NCBI RefSeq assembly: GCF_000261365.1
Contig: NZ_AJVC01000004.1
Coordinates: 434,001 to 498,000, forward strand
Length of the DNA stretch: 64,000 nt
Reading direction: 5' to 3'
From: Herbaspirillum sp. GW103
GTDB lineage: Bacteria; Pseudomonadota; Gammaproteobacteria; Burkholderiales; Burkholderiaceae_D
The position numbers and the translations under genes were made by a program. The notes beneath the pieces were generated by a model. The model saw only the letters and a list, made by a program, of their open reading frames with translations, made no database searches and was not told the DNA's origin. Positions within the stretch are counted from its first letter, which is position 1. Each line of letters opens with the position of its first letter. Below are positions 27,611-38,063 of this stretch, in pieces.

Positions 27611-29365
27611 ATGCGCCAGGATCCTCAGGGGAGCCTGCGCAGGCCTTTGCGCCTGCGTGGGCGGGGCAGCCTTTTGCCCATCGTTTTGTGTCTGTTCCAG
27701 GCGGGGATGATGTCCAGCGCCTGGGCGCAGGCCGATGTGTCGACGCGTGAATTCCAGCGCCAGCAAGAGCGCGAGCGCGAATTACGTCGGCAGCAGGAGC
27801 GCGGCCCCGATGTGCGCCTACCGTCGCAGCCGGGCGCAGCTGCTGAGACCTCACCCACCCAAGAGTCTCCGTGCTTTGCGGTTCATCGCGTAGTGCTGGA
27901 TGGTTCCGGCAGCGCGCGCTTCAACTGGCTGCTTGATCTGCCACAAGCCAATCCGGGTGGGCGCTGCCTCGGTGTGCAGGGGATTAATGCTGTAATGTCG
28001 GCCTTGCAAGACGCCATCGTCGCCCGCGGATACGTCACTACACGTGTCCTTGCCCGACCGCAGGATATATCAACTGGGGAGCTGCGACTGACCATCGTCC
28101 CAGGGAAGATCCGTGCGATCCGCTTTGCCGAAAATGCCGATCCACGAGCCACCCAATGGAACGCGCTGCCGGCATCGCCCGGCGACCTCCTGAATCTGCG
28201 CGACATCGAACAAGGACTGGAAAATCTCAAGCGCGTCCCCACCGCCGAGTCCGATATCCAGATTGCGCCCAGCGAAGGTAAGGATGCGGCCCCCGGCGAC
28301 AGTGACCTAGTTATCAGCTATCAGCAGGGCATTCCCATTCGCCTGACTCTGTCGGTTGACGACAGCGGCACCAAGGCCACCGGCAAATATCAGGGCAGCG
28401 CTACCGTCTCCCTGGACAACTGGCTGACCCTGAACGATCTCTTCTATGTCAGCTTCAGCCACGATCTTGGCGGCGGTGATCCCGGCGCGCGCGGTAGCCA
28501 GAGCCAGGTGGTGCATTATTCGCTGCCGCTGGGTTACTGGGCGCTGTCTTTCACCAACAGCAGCAATCGCTATCACCAGGCCGTGGCCGGTATCAACCAA
28601 ACCTATGTCTACAGCGGCCGTAGTGAGACAACCGAATTGAAACTGAGCCGCTTGATCTACCGCGATGCCGTGCGCAAGACCACGCTCTCGTTCAAGGGCT
28701 TCGTGCGCTCTTCCAGTAACTATGTCGACGACACTGAATTGCAAGTGCAGCGCCGTCGCGTGGCCGGGTGGGAGATGGGACTGGCGCATCGCGAATTCAT
28801 CGGTGATGGAACCCTGGATCTGGCTCTGGCCTACAAGCGCGGCACTGGCGCGTTTGACGCCATGGCTGCGCCCGAAGAAGCGTTTGGCGAAGGCACCTCG
28901 CGTTTCCGGCTTATCACGGCAGACCTCAACCTGAACGCCCCCTTTTCTTTGCTTATGCCCTGGGGAAAACAAGCCATGCGCTACACCCTGAGCGCGCGCG
29001 CTCAATGGAACCGGACGCCTCTGACCCCGCAAGACAAGTTTTCGCTCGGCGGGCGTTACACCGTGCGCGGTTTTGATGGCGAGAACAACCTGCTGGCCGA
29101 ACGCGGCTGGTACGTGCGCAATGAACTGGCGGTCGCCTTGGGCGCGAGCAAGCAAGAGATCTATACCGGTATGGACTATGGCGAAGTCGGCGGTCCCTCC
29201 ACGGAACTGCTGGTCGGACGCCGCCTAGCCGGCGCGGTACTGGGCCTGCGCGGTGCGTTGGGCCGCACCAATTACGAGGTCTTCGCAGGTGTACCGATTT
29301 CCCAGCCAGACCGATTCAAGACGTCCCCCCTCACCGTCGGCATGAGTCTGATGTGGTCCTTCTGA
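27611..29365 (+). CDS. cdiB: two-partner-secretion outer-membrane transporter (CdiB/ShlB/FhaC family)
   Basis: 584 residues. A Sec signal peptide with a long basic n-region ends at S-A-W-A | Q-A-D. Then come the periplasmic H1-like basic helix (many Q/R/E), POTRA_2 and second POTRA (about 80-230), and a 16-strand beta barrel ending in phenylalanine. The barrel has the conserved F-S-L-G-G-R-Y-T-V-R-G-F loop (L6, VRGY-type) near residue 480. It exports the CdiA-type partner encoded 42 bp downstream in the same operon. Length matches the Omp85/TpsB family. Confidence 0.93.
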   Translation: MRQDPQGSLRRPLRLRGRGSLLPIVLCLFQAGMMSSAWAQADVSTREFQRQQERERELRRQQERGPDVRLPSQPGAAAETSPTQESPCFAVHRVVLDGSGSARFNWLLDLPQANPGGRCLGVQGINAVMSALQDAIVARGYVTTRVLARPQDISTGELRLTIVPGKIRAIRFAENADPRATQWNALPASPGDLLNLRDIEQGLENLKRVPTAESDIQIAPSEGKDAAPGDSDLVISYQQGIPIRLTLSVDDSGTKATGKYQGSATVSLDNWLTLNDLFYVSFSHDLGGGDPGARGSQSQVVHYSLPLGYWALSFTNSSNRYHQAVAGINQTYVYSGRSETTELKLSRLIYRDAVRKTTLSFKGFVRSSSNYVDDTELQVQRRRVAGWEMGLAHREFIGDGTLDLALAYKRGTGAFDAMAAPEEAFGEGTSRFRLITADLNLNAPFSLLMPWGKQAMRYTLSARAQWNRTPLTPQDKFSLGGRYTVRGFDGENNLLAERGWYVRNELAVALGASKQEIYTGMDYGEVGGPSTELLVGRRLAGAVLGLRGALGRTNYEVFAGVPISQPDRFKTSPLTVGMSLMWSF

Positions 29366-29407
29366 CAGAGCAGCCCCCTCGCCTCAACGACACCAAAGAG
29401 TAAAAAT

Positions 29408-32400
29408 ATGAACCAGCTTTGCTATCGCATCATTTTTAACAAGACTCGTGGCCTGTTGATGGCTGTTGCGGAAACTGCCCGCGCTTGCGGCGGTAAAAGG
29501 GCCTTGGGAAGCCGCCTCGGTGTCGCAATCAGCAGCCTGCCCGTGGCGCGGCTGAGCTGGATCGGGCTGGCCGTGCTACTAGCCACAGGGGCTCTGGTGA
29601 CCACGATGCCGCGCGCTTACGCGCAGATAGTCGCAGATCCCAGCGCGCCGCATACGCAACAGCCGGTGGTAGTCAATACTGCCAACGGCATTCCCCAGGT
29701 CAATATCCAGACGCCCAGCGCTGCGGGTGTCTCGCGTAATACCTACAGCCAGTTCGACGTGAACCGCGCTGGCGCGATTCTCAATAATTCCCGCAGCGAC
29801 GTGCAGACCCAGTTGGGTGGGTGGATCCAGCGCAATCCCAACCTCGCCAACGGAAGCGCGCGGGTGATCGTCAATGAAGTCAATTCCAGCAATCCCAGCA
29901 TGTTGCGCGGCTTTGTGGAAGTGGCTGGTGACCGCGCCCAGGTGATCATCGCCAATCCCTCGGGCGTGACCTGCGACGGCTGCGGCTTCATCAACGCCAG
30001 CCGCAGCACTCTCACCACAGGCACCCCGATCATCAACAATGGCAGCCTGGACGGTTATCTGGTGCGGGGTGGTAGGGTGAGCATCGAGGGCAATGGCCTC
30101 AATGACAGTCAGTCCGATTTCACTGACATCATTGCGCGTGCCGTCAAGGTCAACGCCGGTATCTGGAGCAAGGAACTGAAACTCACTACGGGGACCAACC
30201 GGGTCAATGCCGACAACAGCAGTGCTGAGGGGATTTCTTCGGCTGAGGCTCAGCCCTTGCTCGGCATCGACGTCGCTCAGTTGGGCGGCATGTATGCCAA
30301 TAAGATCGTGCTGGTCGGGACGGAGGCAGGCGTTGGTGTACGCAATGCAGGCACTATCGGCGCGGCGGCGGGCGAATTGACGCTCACCGCTGCGGGGCAC
30401 ATCGAGAACAGCGGGTCCATGGCCGCGCGAGACCAGCTGCATATACGTGCCGAAGGCCAGGGTGCCGGCGTGCATAATACAGGCTCCATCAGTTCTTCCT
30501 CGTCATCGGTCTCGCTCCAGGCTGATGCCGATATTGACAACAGTGATGCAATCGCGGCGCAGACTGAAGTTAAGCTTGCTTCGGCGTCGCTGCGTAATGG
30601 CGGCGCCATCAGCGCCGCTACCGGAGATTTATTGGTCGATACTGTCGGAGTAGTCGCAAACAGCGGCCAGCTAGAGGCGGCCGGCGACCTTGCGATCACC
30701 GCACATCAGGCAGCAGGTAATCTCGTGCCTGACCTGAATAATTCCGGCACCATCGCAGCAGGCGGTAACGTCTCGCTGGCGACGGATGGCGACTTGCGCA
30801 ATGATGGCAGTATTTCCGCACAAGATGTGAGCACCAGTGCACAGAGTGTGGTGAACAACGGCAGTATCGGTGCGCGTGGCGGAGCTGCACTGAACTTGCA
30901 AAGAGGATTCCAGCAAGGCACCTCTGGACGACTGGCCGCAGTGGGCGATATCAATCTCACCATGAGCGGCGACTATGAGAACGCCGGCGACCTGCAAGCA
31001 AACGCGCTGACGCTCAGTGCTGCGAATATCGACAATCGGACGAACGCCTCGTTGCAGGCGACGGATATCACGCTTTCCGCAGCCAATCGCCTGAGCAATG
31101 CTGGTGAGATCAGTGCAAGTAAAAAGCTCAATATCACTGCAACCAGCTTCACCAACAGTGGTGCAGCGCTTGGTGACGACGTAGTGATACAGACGAGGAC
31201 ACTTGAAAATACCGGTGCCAACGCCTTGATCGGTGCTGGTAACAGCATGGCGCTGTGGGTCAGCGACACCCTAAGTAACCGTGGAAAGGCCATCATCTAC
31301 AGTGGCGGCGATATGGAGATCGCAGCGAATGGTGCGCGAGACGCAAACGGCTTGGTCAACGCAGTCAACGAGATCATTAACGAAGATTCGGTTGTGGAAG
31401 CCGGCGGGAATATGGATATCGCCGCGGCCAAGATCACGAATAGCCGCAGTAATGTGTCAGTGGATCGTGTTACCACGGTGGACGAGCAGCGAACTTTAAC
31501 GATTCCGTCTTGGTGGCACGCTGGGCCAAATCCAGCTCACTACGATCCGAATTCGTCAAACTACGTAGCGCACGAGTTCTACTATGTCAATCCGGCCGAT
31601 GTTCTGGAAAATACGTATTTGGTGACTCCGGACGGTAATGTCGTCGGTCGGGCGGTTATCCGTACGCATGCTACAGATACCATCTTGATGAGAGACACGG
31701 GTGGCGGCTGGGGGGCATATGGCACCATTCGACGCATTACCGCGACCGATGGCACTCGGGTGCTCTACTACACCACACAAGCTAGTGGCATCAGTAATCC
31801 GGATCAGGTGTCCGGCGGCGATGATCTGCGTAATACGGGAACCAACGTGCAATGGAGTATGTTACCAACGTACTCCAACCAATATGGCTCCTGTACGACT
31901 GACTGCATTCGATTCATGGCAGAGCCGGGTTACACAGATCCTAACAGTATCATGCTCCGCGATACGCAGAAAGCATTGGCGCCTGAACTGAGCGCGTATG
32001 AGCGTGTCCGCTATGCTCACCACGTAGCAGTAGAAGACCAGTTGGCTGCAGACGCAGGTGTTGCCGCAGAAATCCGTGCCGGAGGCAACGCGAACATTCA
32101 CATTGGTCAAACGCTGCAAAATCAGTTCAGCAATATCGTCGTGAATGGCGCGCTGAATCTCGGGGGGGCTGGTGCTGATATCACTAACAGCGGCCAGACT
32201 CTGTACCGTCGCCACTATTTCGACGGTACGTTTGTAACGACCGGCGGTGTCACGGTTGGTTACTCCAATCCCAGTATTTCAGAAGTAATAGGAACTACGC
32301 AAGGTGCCATTATCGGCAAGCAAGGGCTCACGATTACCGCTCGCAACTTCAGCAATGCCGACATTGCGGCTGGTAGCGCTGCTAACATTCGTAGCGATGT

Positions 32401-35400
32401 TATTCTCACCACCGGCAGCGGCCAGTCGGTAGGCAGCGTGCTTAACGATGCTAGTACTCGCCCTGGCGCAACCGCCCCTGACGCGCCTATTCCTGTTCGA
32501 CCCAATCCAATGTTCGTCCCGGCCACTAGCGGCAACTATCTGCTGGAGACACGAACACAGTTCACCGACCGCCGCACCTGGCTCAGCAGCGACTACCTGC
32601 TCACCGCGCTCAATGTCGATCCTTCCACAACGCAGAAACGCTTGGGCGACGGCTTCTACGAGCAGCGCATGGTGCGCGAGCAAATGGCGCAACTGACGGG
32701 GCGGCCCAGTGGCATCGCCAACGACGACTCGCAATATCAGAAACTGCTGACCAATGCCGTGAGCGTGGCACAAAGCTGGAACCTGCGTCCGGGTGTTGCC
32801 TTGACTTCGGAGCAAATCAGCCACCTCACCAGCGATATCGTCTGGCTGGAAACACAGAAGGTTCTCCTGCCCGATGGCCGCACTGAAGAGGTTCTGGTGC
32901 CTAAGCTCTATCTCGCGCACGTTGACAAGGATGCACTCAAGAACAACGGTGCCCTGGTCAGCGGCGACAACATCACCATCCAGGCTGAGAATATCAGCAA
33001 CAAGGGCGGCTTCATCGATGGTCGTGCCAGCGGCACTGGCCGCACCGTGCTGGTGGCGTCCAACGATATCGCCAACCTGGGCGGCGGCATCAGTGGCGAC
33101 GAGATCGTGATCAGTGCCGGTGGAAACGTGCGCAATGAGACGCTCACCACCACCGAGACCTACAACAATGGACAGACCAGCGGCAGCTATACCTCCTTGT
33201 CGAATCAGGGCAGCATCACCGCCGACAAGAACCTGACCATCACCGCCGGGGAAGACATCACCAACCTCGGTGCAACGCTCGCCAGTGGTCGTTCTGGAGA
33301 CGCGACCGCCGGTAAACTCTCCATGAGCGCAGGCCGCGATATCAATCTCGGCACCGTCAAGACCGGCAGCACCTACGACGCCAACTTCAGCGGTTACTTT
33401 GGTCACGCGCAGAGTGTTAGCAGCGTAGGATCGACCGTCAACGCGGGCGCTGACCTGACGATGGTGGCGCAGCGCGATCTGAGCTTGACCGCTGCGCAGG
33501 TGGACATCGGTACCAACGGCAGCGGTAGCGGCTCGCTAATGGCAGGACGTGCCGTGACGATCGGTGCAGCATTGGACAAGGCCGATTCCACGATCAGCCA
33601 CACTGCTTCCAAGTCCTACACCCGAGCCGATAACGAGAGCGTTACGGTGAGAGGCAGTAACATCAACGCTGCCGACGGCATTAGCATCAAGGCCGGCCTT
33701 ATGGAGAACGCCGACGTCAAAGTGGCCGCTAGCAACATTACCGCTGGCAAGGCGCTGGAGGTTGCGGCTAGTGGCGACATCAACGTGGTTTCCGAAGAGT
33801 CTTACCAGAGCCACAGCGAATACGCCCAAAGTACCTCTCGCGGCCTGCTCTCCAGCACCACGCGCACCAGCTATGGCAAGCGTGCCTACACCAATGCCGT
33901 GGGCAGTACCTTGAGCGGCGACACGACAGTGCTGCAAGCGGGCAAGGACATGAGCATCGTCGGCAGCAACGTCGTATCGAGCACCGGAACTTCGCTAGTA
34001 GCGGGAAACAACATCACAGTCGCCTCTGCCAATGACAAGTTCGAATCCGCCGAGGGTAGCAACAAGAAGAGCAGTGGTCTGCTTAGTGGAGGTGGATTCG
34101 GCTTCACCATTGGCACGCGCGAGCTGGATAACAAGAACACCACTGTCAGCACCACCGCTGTGTCGTCTAATGTGGGCAGCATTGATGGCAATGTCTCGAT
34201 CACGGCGGGTAATACTTATACGCAGAGTGGTAGCAATGTGCTTGCGCCCAAAGGGGATATTGATGTTGTGGCCAAGCAGATCAGTATTCTTGCAGCGGCT
34301 GAGACCGAGCGCAATACGCAGGATATGGTCTTCAAGCAAAGCGGCCTGACGGTGCAGATCACCAGTCCGGTGTTGTCGGCGATTCAGACGGCGCAGCAGA
34401 TGGCGCGAGCGGCCAAGAACACCTCGGGCGGACGGATGCAGTTGCTGGCGGCGGCCAATATCGGCTTTGCGGGAAAGAATGCAGTGGATGCTGTCCGGAC
34501 GGGCCAGGGCTTTGAGGTCGATGGCAAAGATAATCCGCAAGTACGCACTAATGCCCTTGATGAAAACGGCAAGCTCAAGCTCGGCGCCGACGGCACCCCC
34601 GAGACGCGTGACGCCACGGCAGCTGACAAGGCAGGTGGCATCAATCTAGCCATCAGCGTGGGTGCGAGCAAGAGCGAGAACCACAGCCAATCCAGTGCTA
34701 GCACCGCGCGCGGCTCCACGCTCAATGCGGGTGGCAACATTAGCCTGGCTGCGCAGGGCGGTGGTGCTGATAGTAACCTCATTGTGCAGGGAAGCGACAT
34801 CAAGTCCGGCGCCAACACGCTCTTGAAAGCGGACAACGAAGTACGCATGTTGGCTGCGCAAAGCACGACCGAACAGCACAGCAGCAACAAGGCGATATCG
34901 GGATCTGTGGGAATCTCGATTGGCACCGATGGCTTCCTTGTGAATGCAGGTTTGTCGGGGAGCCGGGGCCGTGGTGATGGGAATGATGTTGCCCAGGTCA
35001 ATACGCATGTTGATGCGGGCAACAAGCTCACCATCACATCGGGCACGGATACCACGATCAAGGGAGCGGTGGCCAGCGGCAAGCAGGTGGTGATTGACGT
35101 CGGTACCAGCGGCAGCGGTAATCTCAATATCGAAAGCCTGCAGGACACGAGTACCTACAAGAGTCGGCAGCAAAGTGCAGGCGGGAGTATCTCGGTAGGC
35201 ATGGGGAGGATGGGTGGTAGCCTCAATCTGGCGCGCAGCAGTGTGGATGGTAATTACGCCAGTGTGAATGAGCAATCTGGGGTCAAGGCTGGAGATGATG
35301 GTTTCCAGATCAAGGTGGCGGGTAATACGGACCTGAAGGGTGCGAAGATTGCCAGTACAGATAAGGCCGCTGCTGATGGCAAGAACAGTCTCACCACCCA

Positions 35401-37330
35401 GACGCTGACGCAGTCGGATATCCAGAACCGTAGTGACTTCAAGGCTGAGAGCCAGAGCATGGGTATGGGTACTAGTTTGGCTGGCTCGGCGTTGGGGCTT
35501 GCCGGAAGCGCGCTTGGGATGGGGAATGCCAGCGGTAGCGATAGCAGCGCGACCCGGAGTGGGATCAGTCAGGCTGATATCAAGATTACCGATGATGCTG
35601 CCCAGCAGGCGAAGACAGGGAACACGGCTGAGCAGACAATTGCAAGTATCAATGCTGATGTGAGCAGTGATCGTGATACCAGCGGGAAGATAACTAAGAC
35701 GTGGAATGGTCAGGCGCTGCAGGCCAATGTTGAGGCGCAGGCACAGATTACGCAGGCGTTTGGGCAGCAGGCCTCGAAGCTGATTGGAGATTATGCGCAG
35801 GAGCAGCAGAATAAGGCGGTAGATTTGCGCGAGCAGGCGGATGCAGCTATTGATCCCGATGTCGCAAAGGCACTGAATGATCAGGCCAGCGCTATCGAAA
35901 GTAATTGGGGGCCGAATGGCACGATGCGTGTACTGGCGCACAGCGTTGTTGGTGGGCTGACAGGAGGGATATCAGGTGCAGCTGGGGTTGCTGCAGGCAC
36001 ATTGACGGCACCTGCGGTGAGCGATGCCTTGCAGAAGGCAGGCATTGATGGTGCTCTGGCTAAGGCGTTGACGGGGCTGTCGAGCACCTTGGCGGGAACG
36101 GCTATTGGCGGTACTGCGGGTGGGGCGGCGGCTTATAACGAGGTTGTAAATAATTATCTAAAACACGAAGAGGCACAAAGATTAAGTCAACTCCGAGATA
36201 AGCAGCAGATTGGACAGTGCGATAGCAACTGCGAAGCAGAAGTTAAATCGTTGGAGGCGCTGGATAAAGAACGCGACTTGGAATTCCAGGCTTGCATAGG
36301 TCAGGAAAGCCCAGGTTGCGTGCAGATCCTGAGGGACGTCAGGCAAGCTGCGGCGCAATATATTCGAAGAGACGCTCCAGTATCAGCGATGACGTTTACC
36401 TACGACGAGGCCGAAGGTAAGACGCTCGCGATGGCTCAGCAGACCATGAACGGCTATACCGTCTGGAATGTAGGTAAAGGTGCCGTAGACGCTGTTGCCG
36501 ACTCAATAGCGATGATCGGCACAGTATTAGCAACAGGCTACAAGGCGCTGGTACAAGATCCTCAAGCGAAAGCTGACATCCAGAAAGCACTTGGAGCAGC
36601 TTGGGAATTTCTTAAGGAACCTGAGAACTGGCCGCAGTTGCTTGGCGCGATGTCACCTGCGCAGCGTGAGCTGCTGGCTCAAGCGTACGAAACCGGAGAT
36701 GGAACGGTTATCGCGAAGATGGCTGGAGAGCTTCTTCTAAACATGCCTGCAGGAGGTGTATCAGGCACAGTTAAGAACGTTACGCGGACAGCAGAAGAAA
36801 TTAAGACTATCGAACAGCTCGCAAAGAGGGTTGGTACAGAACGTGTAGTGGAAGTTCCAGTGGGCTCGAAGGGGAATTGGGAGCCATTGATCAATACGGG
36901 AAAAGATGGACAGTTGGCCCCGAAAACAGCCTACTTGCTAGATAATGGACATGTCTATATCACCGATGCCTCTGGCCGCGTGACAAAAGTGGAAGGGAAT
37001 TTGAGCCTAAATACTATGGATAGAAACCCCTACCAACAACTTTGTGCTGGCAAGAGCGGGTGTGCAGGGGATGATGGTGGGCATTTGATTGCGAGTAGTC
37101 TTGGTGGCGCAGGGGACCGAATCAATATTGTTCCTCAGGCTTCAACGCTGAATCGAGGAGATTGGAGAGCGATGGAAGATTCTCTTAGAAGAGAATTGGC
37201 GTCAGGGAAAAGTGTGAGCGTAAGCATTGACCTCGCCTATCCCTCTGCGGGCGGAGCAAGGCCCCGAGCGTTTTCGGTATCGGTAACGGTTGACGGCGTT
37301 ACGCAGCCACCGAGGATATTTAACCAGTGA
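29408..37330 (+). CDS. cdiA: CdiA-type filamentous haemagglutinin with C-terminal nuclease toxin domain
   Basis: 2640 residues. N-terminal extended signal peptide (M-N-Q-L-C-Y-R-I-I-F-N-K-T-R-G-L-L-M-A-V-A-E) cleaved after R-A-Y-A. The TPS secretion domain follows, with N-P-S-G-V-T-C-D-G-C-G-F-I-N, then long FHA beta-helix repeats (N-x-G-x-I patterns) and serine/glycine-rich repeats. A hydrophobic pretoxin stretch (G-G-L-T-G-G-I-S-G-A-A-G) leads to V-V-N-N-Y-L (residues 2246-2251), a variant of the VENN boundary. The last ~390 residues are the variable toxin region. They end in an Endonuclease_NS_2-type domain: D-D-G-G-H-L-I-A with catalytic H2559, I-N-I-V-P-Q (N2573) and N2582. The tail is delivered into neighbouring cells on contact and should degrade nucleic acid. 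The 3' end is visibly richer in A+T than the body, as expected for an exchanged toxin cassette. Confidence 0.93.
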   Translation: MNQLCYRIIFNKTRGLLMAVAETARACGGKRALGSRLGVAISSLPVARLSWIGLAVLLATGALVTTMPRAYAQIVADPSAPHTQQPVVVNTANGIPQVNIQTPSAAGVSRNTYSQFDVNRAGAILNNSRSDVQTQLGGWIQRNPNLANGSARVIVNEVNSSNPSMLRGFVEVAGDRAQVIIANPSGVTCDGCGFINASRSTLTTGTPIINNGSLDGYLVRGGRVSIEGNGLNDSQSDFTDIIARAVKVNAGIWSKELKLTTGTNRVNADNSSAEGISSAEAQPLLGIDVAQLGGMYANKIVLVGTEAGVGVRNAGTIGAAAGELTLTAAGHIENSGSMAARDQLHIRAEGQGAGVHNTGSISSSSSSVSLQADADIDNSDAIAAQTEVKLASASLRNGGAISAATGDLLVDTVGVVANSGQLEAAGDLAITAHQAAGNLVPDLNNSGTIAAGGNVSLATDGDLRNDGSISAQDVSTSAQSVVNNGSIGARGGAALNLQRGFQQGTSGRLAAVGDINLTMSGDYENAGDLQANALTLSAANIDNRTNASLQATDITLSAANRLSNAGEISASKKLNITATSFTNSGAALGDDVVIQTRTLENTGANALIGAGNSMALWVSDTLSNRGKAIIYSGGDMEIAANGARDANGLVNAVNEIINEDSVVEAGGNMDIAAAKITNSRSNVSVDRVTTVDEQRTLTIPSWWHAGPNPAHYDPNSSNYVAHEFYYVNPADVLENTYLVTPDGNVVGRAVIRTHATDTILMRDTGGGWGAYGTIRRITATDGTRVLYYTTQASGISNPDQVSGGDDLRNTGTNVQWSMLPTYSNQYGSCTTDCIRFMAEPGYTDPNSIMLRDTQKALAPELSAYERVRYAHHVAVEDQLAADAGVAAEIRAGGNANIHIGQTLQNQFSNIVVNGALNLGGAGADITNSGQTLYRRHYFDGTFVTTGGVTVGYSNPSISEVIGTTQGAIIGKQGLTITARNFSNADIAAGSAANIRSDVILTTGSGQSVGSVLNDASTRPGATAPDAPIPVRPNPMFVPATSGNYLLETRTQFTDRRTWLSSDYLLTALNVDPSTTQKRLGDGFYEQRMVREQMAQLTGRPSGIANDDSQYQKLLTNAVSVAQSWNLRPGVALTSEQISHLTSDIVWLETQKVLLPDGRTEEVLVPKLYLAHVDKDALKNNGALVSGDNITIQAENISNKGGFIDGRASGTGRTVLVASNDIANLGGGISGDEIVISAGGNVRNETLTTTETYNNGQTSGSYTSLSNQGSITADKNLTITAGEDITNLGATLASGRSGDATAGKLSMSAGRDINLGTVKTGSTYDANFSGYFGHAQSVSSVGSTVNAGADLTMVAQRDLSLTAAQVDIGTNGSGSGSLMAGRAVTIGAALDKADSTISHTASKSYTRADNESVTVRGSNINAADGISIKAGLMENADVKVAASNITAGKALEVAASGDINVVSEESYQSHSEYAQSTSRGLLSSTTRTSYGKRAYTNAVGSTLSGDTTVLQAGKDMSIVGSNVVSSTGTSLVAGNNITVASANDKFESAEGSNKKSSGLLSGGGFGFTIGTRELDNKNTTVSTTAVSSNVGSIDGNVSITAGNTYTQSGSNVLAPKGDIDVVAKQISILAAAETERNTQDMVFKQSGLTVQITSPVLSAIQTAQQMARAAKNTSGGRMQLLAAANIGFAGKNAVDAVRTGQGFEVDGKDNPQVRTNALDENGKLKLGADGTPETRDATAADKAGGINLAISVGASKSENHSQSSASTARGSTLNAGGNISLAAQGGGADSNLIVQGSDIKSGANTLLKADNEVRMLAAQSTTEQHSSNKAISGSVGISIGTDGFLVNAGLSGSRGRGDGNDVAQVNTHVDAGNKLTITSGTDTTIKGAVASGKQVVIDVGTSGSGNLNIESLQDTSTYKSRQQSAGGSISVGMGRMGGSLNLARSSVDGNYASVNEQSGVKAGDDGFQIKVAGNTDLKGAKIASTDKAAADGKNSLTTQTLTQSDIQNRSDFKAESQSMGMGTSLAGSALGLAGSALGMGNASGSDSSATRSGISQADIKITDDAAQQAKTGNTAEQTIASINADVSSDRDTSGKITKTWNGQALQANVEAQAQITQAFGQQASKLIGDYAQEQQNKAVDLREQADAAIDPDVAKALNDQASAIESNWGPNGTMRVLAHSVVGGLTGGISGAAGVAAGTLTAPAVSDALQKAGIDGALAKALTGLSSTLAGTAIGGTAGGAAAYNEVVNNYLKHEEAQRLSQLRDKQQIGQCDSNCEAEVKSLEALDKERDLEFQACIGQESPGCVQILRDVRQAAAQYIRRDAPVSAMTFTYDEAEGKTLAMAQQTMNGYTVWNVGKGAVDAVADSIAMIGTVLATGYKALVQDPQAKADIQKALGAAWEFLKEPENWPQLLGAMSPAQRELLAQAYETGDGTVIAKMAGELLLNMPAGGVSGTVKNVTRTAEEIKTIEQLAKRVGTERVVEVPVGSKGNWEPLINTGKDGQLAPKTAYLLDNGHVYITDASGRVTKVEGNLSLNTMDRNPYQQLCAGKSGCAGDDGGHLIASSLGGAGDRINIVPQASTLNRGDWRAMEDSLRRELASGKSVSVSIDLAYPSAGGARPRAFSVSVTVDGVTQPPRIFNQ

Positions 37331-37343
37331 GAGTGAGGTGAAG

Positions 37344-37751
37344 ATGGATTTGTTAGAAGATGCATACTCCCAGATCGCTAATGGGATTCTTTGGTTTGTT
37401 CAAGAAGATGAATGGTCATGTGCGAAAGCCAGTGCTTCTATATGGCAGAGATCTACACAAGTTAGTTACACGAGAACAGTAAGAGAGAAAAAAATCACTG
37501 ATGATCGATTTCCTCCTTTGAATATTGCATTGGATTCAAGTGATGCGTTTCTTTTTTTGCGTGACAAGTTGCTTGAGATGACCGGGCAGCGGATATGGGG
37601 AATGGAGTTCACGCTCTTTCCGAATGGGACGTTCGATATTGAATATGACTACTCTAAGCCCATCGGCTATGAGGAAAGTGATGAATTAATTAGCGGTGAA
37701 GAGATTAATCAGTCACTGCAAAAATTGAGGCCCGACAGCGACAAAAACTGA
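37344..37751 (+). CDS. cdiI: YezG-like CdiI immunity protein
   Basis: 135 residues; GAGG before ATG 37344, 13 bp after the cdiA stop. The layout resembles the YezG/DUF600 immunity family: N-terminal Y-S-Q-I-A-N-G-I-L-W-F helix, a central acidic part, then E-F-T-L-F-P-N-G-T-F-D-I-E-Y-D-Y. In Bacillus, YezG neutralises YeeF, whose toxin is also a non-specific endonuclease, which agrees with the nuclease domain at the end of the upstream CdiA. Acidic composition suits binding to a basic nuclease. Low G+C, moving together with the toxin cassette. The family match is by eye; the immunity role follows from position. Confidence 0.8.
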   Translation: MDLLEDAYSQIANGILWFVQEDEWSCAKASASIWQRSTQVSYTRTVREKKITDDRFPPLNIALDSSDAFLFLRDKLLEMTGQRIWGMEFTLFPNGTFDIEYDYSKPIGYEESDELISGEEINQSLQKLRPDSDKN

Positions 37752-38063
37752 TATTGGAAGGTTGAAAGCGCAGCTAAAAAACCTTTGAGCTAAAGCGGCG
37801 CGGAAGGTAGTGCCACTGCAACGCACATACAGTATGCCTGTCACAACGTTGGCTGGCGTCAGCAACAGCATGACGACGGACTTCGTGCTTGATGCGCTGA
37901 AGCTGACGCCCACGATAGCGATTTGGGAGAAGGTAACTGGTTCCCGCCTGTGCAGGGATGAAATGAAAGTCACCAAATGCCCAAGATTGCCCTTCTGCTG
38001 GTCTCAGTTTAAGCGGAGACGAGCGCGAATAAAGGCAGAGTCAGGCCACGACTTCAACCCACG
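37752..38063. other. degenerate region after cdiI with a possible IS3-type transposase relic
   Basis: About 310 bp without an intact gene. A plus-strand frame near 37850-37910 reads V-S-N-S-M-T-T-D-F-V-L-D-A-L, similar to the conserved M-T-T-x-L-V-x-D-A-L part of IS3-family OrfB, but the frame decays on both sides. Such debris often lies between CDI immunity genes and the next module. Confidence 0.3.
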
